Of a stretch of DNA of 38,002 nucleotides, positions 35,446 through 38,002 are shown piece after piece. How positions within the stretch are numbered: the stretch's first letter is position 1; every line of letters begins with the position of its first letter. Position numbers and translations under genes: made by a program. This stretch comes from an uncultured Oscillospiraceae bacterium (GTDB taxonomy: Bacteria; Bacillota; Clostridia; Oscillospirales; Oscillospiraceae). The DNA lies in assembly GCA_947626585.1 (NCBI GenBank), contig CANQSU010000004.1:1-38002 (forward strand). The letters are read 5' to 3'. Below the pieces are notes generated by a model. The model saw only the letters and a list, made by a program, of their open reading frames with translations, made no database searches and had not been told where the DNA came from.

Positions 35446-36030
35446 ATGAGTTATAACCACGCAATCAGCAGCGACGATCCGCAGGCTGTTGAGAAATTGA
35501 CCGAAAAGCTGGAAGCCTGCCAGAAGCGGCAGGAATATATGAAAGCCGTTAATACCTTTTACCGCAAAAACGGTACGGTCCATGGATGCCCCGGCATATC
35601 TGAGGAAACAGCTGAAAAACTGGACGAGGCCGTTCGCAGGGGCTATTCCTGGGAAACCGCGCCGTTTCCGTCCTACGAGCTTTCCAACAACAACGCGGAG
35701 ATCCGCCGCTTGAAGCAGCGGATCGGGCAGCTTTCCTGCGAACAGGAAGTGGGCTTCGCCGGCTGGGAGTTCGACGGCGGCAGCGCCGTGGCCAACACGG
35801 ACAAATGCCGCCTCCAGCTATTCTTTGATGAGAAGCCGGACGAGGGTAAGCGCACCACGCTCAAACGCAACGGCTTTCGCTGGACCCCCACCGAAGGCGC
35901 ATGGCAGCGTCTTCTCAACGAAAACACCATCTATGCCTGTGACCACATTGACTTCATCCGGCCCACGGACGGCAGGCGTCCCACCCAGCTACAGCCCAAA
36001 GCGCCCCGCAGCGCGGAATTGGAGCGGTGA
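35446..36030 (+). CDS. Conserved ICE hypothetical
   Basis: C-terminal LFFDEKPDEGKRTTLKRNGFRWTPTEGAWQRLLNENTIYA motif common in ICE accessory proteins. Confidence 0.7.
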   Translation: MSYNHAISSDDPQAVEKLTEKLEACQKRQEYMKAVNTFYRKNGTVHGCPGISEETAEKLDEAVRRGYSWETAPFPSYELSNNNAEIRRLKQRIGQLSCEQEVGFAGWEFDGGSAVANTDKCRLQLFFDEKPDEGKRTTLKRNGFRWTPTEGAWQRLLNENTIYACDHIDFIRPTDGRRPTQLQPKAPRSAELER

Positions 36031-36033
36031 ATC

Positions 36034-36219
36034 ATGGGAGAGTACACCAAAATATATGACCGCTTCAAGGGCTACACCGTAACGGACTGCGACTGTATTT
36101 TCTGCCTGCACTACGACACCAAGAAAAAACGCTGTCCTCTGCCCCGGTGCTGCTGTGAGGAGGAGCGCGCCCAGGCCATCTGCCGGGAGCAGCTGCAAAA
36201 GGCGGGGATCGCCCTATGA
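36034..36219 (+). CDS. Small cysteine-rich protein
   Basis: DCDCIFCLHYDTKKKRCPLPRCCCEEERAQAICRE; ATGA overlap with next gene. Confidence 0.65.
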   Translation: MGEYTKIYDRFKGYTVTDCDCIFCLHYDTKKKRCPLPRCCCEEERAQAICREQLQKAGIAL

Positions 36220-36716
36220 GAAAAACCAGGCGGGCCATCGTCCGCAAGTCCAACGAGGTGTGGCGCGGCTGCCACTTTTATAAGCAGGCCATGATCTTCA
36301 CCGGACTTCTTTCCAGCGAGCAGGTCAGCTTCATCCTCCGGCACAGCCGCGCCGCGCCCCCGGACGACATCATCGCCTATACGGACTATGAATCCGTGGC
36401 CGTGCGCCTCAAGCCCTACGCCGAGAACGCCGCCGAGGACGCTTTCTTTGACTTCTCCTTCAGCTACGGCGAAAACCTGTTCGGTAATTTGGAGCAGGGC
36501 TATGAGATCGTGTATATGTCCTATGCCTGCCACTGCGCCGTGTGGGACTATATCTCCCTGCACCGCCGGAATCATTTTGAGCATCTGGACGGCGTTATCC
36601 TCTATCTGAACTACTGCCGGAAACACCATATCACCGTCAACCGGCTTTTCAGAAAGTGCCGGTATCGCGGCGAGGACCTGCTGCATCTGCGAAAGGAGCG
36701 CAAGCCGTGGAGGTAA
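36216..36716 (+). CDS. Conserved ICE hypothetical
   Basis: ORF coupled at both ends with neighbours; coding-like. Confidence 0.65.
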   Translation: MRKTRRAIVRKSNEVWRGCHFYKQAMIFTGLLSSEQVSFILRHSRAAPPDDIIAYTDYESVAVRLKPYAENAAEDAFFDFSFSYGENLFGNLEQGYEIVYMSYACHCAVWDYISLHRRNHFEHLDGVILYLNYCRKHHITVNRLFRKCRYRGEDLLHLRKERKPWR

Positions 36717-37168
36717 AGATCAACCGCGAGATACGCAATTATACGGAATCCATGTTCTTCGGACTGTCCATGCGGCAGTGTGTTTTTTCTTTTCTGGCCA
36801 TCGCCGTGGCCGTGGCTCTCTACTTTCTGCTGAGGCCCTATCTGGGAACGGAAACGGTCTCCTGGGTCTGTATTCTGGGGGCGGCCCCTTTTGCCGCGCT
36901 GGGCTTCATCAGCTACCACGGCATGACCGCTGAACAGTTCGTCATCACATGGCTCCGCTCTGAACTCATGGAACCGCGCCAGCTCACCGCTGACACAGTG
37001 AATAACATCTACTATGAGGCCACGAAAGACACCATCGCGGCCTTGGAAAAGGAGGGATACAGGCGGAATGGGCAAAACCGTCAAAAACACAGCAAAGCAA
37101 GACCGCGTGAAGTACACCGTACCCCGCAAAGTCCAAGACACCATTCCCATACGAAGGATCTGGAATGA
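36707..37168 (+). CDS. PrgI-family conjugation membrane protein
   Basis: GTG start; VEVKINREIRNYTESMFFGLSMRQCVFSFLAIAVAVALYFLLRPYLG… two TM segments; SD AAAGGAG. Confidence 0.88.
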   Translation: MEVKINREIRNYTESMFFGLSMRQCVFSFLAIAVAVALYFLLRPYLGTETVSWVCILGAAPFAALGFISYHGMTAEQFVITWLRSELMEPRQLTADTVNNIYYEATKDTIAALEKEGYRRNGQNRQKHSKARPREVHRTPQSPRHHSHTKDLE

Positions 37169-38002
37169 CGGTATCTTTCAGGTCGGCGGCAAATTCTCCA
37201 AGACCTTCCGGTTCAGCGACATCAACTACCTTGTGGCCAGCCGGGAGGATAAGGAGGCCATGTTCCTGGACTATTCCGAGATCTTGAACAGTCTGGACGC
37301 CGGGGCCACCACAAAAATCACCATCAACAACCACCGCCTCAACCGGGTGGACTTTGAACGCTCCATCCTCATGCCCAAACGCGGCGACTCCAGGGACGTG
37401 TATCGCAGGGAATATAACCGGATGCTGGTGGACAAGGCCACCGGCGCGAACAGCATCGTCCAGGAAAAGTATATCACCGTCAGCGCCGCCAAAAAGGATG
37501 TGGAGGAGGCGCGATCCTATTTCTCCCGCATCGGCGCGGACCTCGCTTCCCACTTCTCCGCCCTCGGTTCCAGACTCACCGAACTGGACGCCCATGAGCG
37601 GCTGCGCGTCCTCCACGACTTCTACCGGGTGGGCGAGGAAACAGACTTCCGCTTTGATGTGCATGATATGGCAAAAAAGGGCCACGATTTTCGGGACTAT
37701 ATCTGCCCGGACAGCATGGAGAAGTCCAGCGACCATCTGGTGCTGGGAAAGCAGTATTGCCGGGTACTGTATCTCAAGGACTTCGCCAGCTATATCAAGG
37801 ACACCCTTGTGACGGAGCTGACCGACCTCAACCGCACGATGATGCTGTCCATCGATGTGATCCCCGTGCCCACGGAGGAGGCCGTGCGGGAGGTGGAGAA
37901 CCGGCTGCTGGGCGTGGAGACCAATATCACCAACTGGCAGCGCCGCCAGAACAACAACAATAACTTCTCCGCCGTCATCCCCTACGACATGGAGCTGCAG
38001 CG
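37068..38002 (+). CDS. virB4: VirB4/TraE-like conjugation ATPase, N-terminal part (truncated by window end)
   Basis: Open frame from ATG 37068 (SD AAGGAGG) to the window end: MGKTVKNTAKQDRVKYTVPRKVQDTIPIRRIWNDGIFQVGGKFSKTFRFSDINYLVASREDKEAMFLDYSEILNSLDAG…; missing from the ORF track, probably because it has no stop in the window. Confidence 0.9.
   Translation, partial: MGKTVKNTAKQDRVKYTVPRKVQDTIPIRRIWNDGIFQVGGKFSKTFRFSDINYLVASREDKEAMFLDYSEILNSLDAGATTKITINNHRLNRVDFERSILMPKRGDSRDVYRREYNRMLVDKATGANSIVQEKYITVSAAKKDVEEARSYFSRIGADLASHFSALGSRLTELDAHERLRVLHDFYRVGEETDFRFDVHDMAKKGHDFRDYICPDSMEKSSDHLVLGKQYCRVLYLKDFASYIKDTLVTELTDLNRTMMLSIDVIPVPTEEAVREVENRLLGVETNITNWQRRQNNNNNFSAVIPYDMELQ

Larger units (their letters stand above)
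9299..38002 (+). mobile_element. ICE/conjugative element backbone (Tn1549/CD1115-like); true ends outside or undetermined
   Basis: Collinear ParAB, methylase-helicase, MobC/relaxase, PcfB, VirD4, Maff2, VirB6, PrgI, VirB4 genes, nearly all + strand. Confidence 0.9.

Overview
The window carries most of the conjugation and maintenance backbone of a Firmicutes integrative and conjugative element (Tn1549/CD1115-like family). In + strand order: the 3' tail of an unidentified gene; a sortase-assembled pilus operon (thioester/CnaB tip adhesin, LPQTG backbone pilin, two sortases); a reverse-strand lipoprotein plus secreted-protein pair; ParA/ParB; accessory ORFs; a 3084-aa methylase/SNF2-helicase polyprotein; a reverse-strand HEPN/MNT toxin-antitoxin-like pair; an orphan MNT nucleotidyltransferase; a metallophosphoesterase; a SleB-like hydrolase; DUF3848; a DUF3991/Toprim-like protein; a probable oriT; MobC and relaxase; PcfB/DUF3801; an ArdC-like protein; VirD4; Maff2; VirB6/TrbL; PrgI; and a truncated VirB4. 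The most striking observation is a complete TnpV-family ORF (15426-15779), with its own Shine-Dalgarno, lying in the +1 frame inside the linker of the giant helicase gene. This looks like dual coding. No integrase, element ends, tRNA, rRNA or CRISPR were seen. All family names come from motif recognition by eye; no database search was run.
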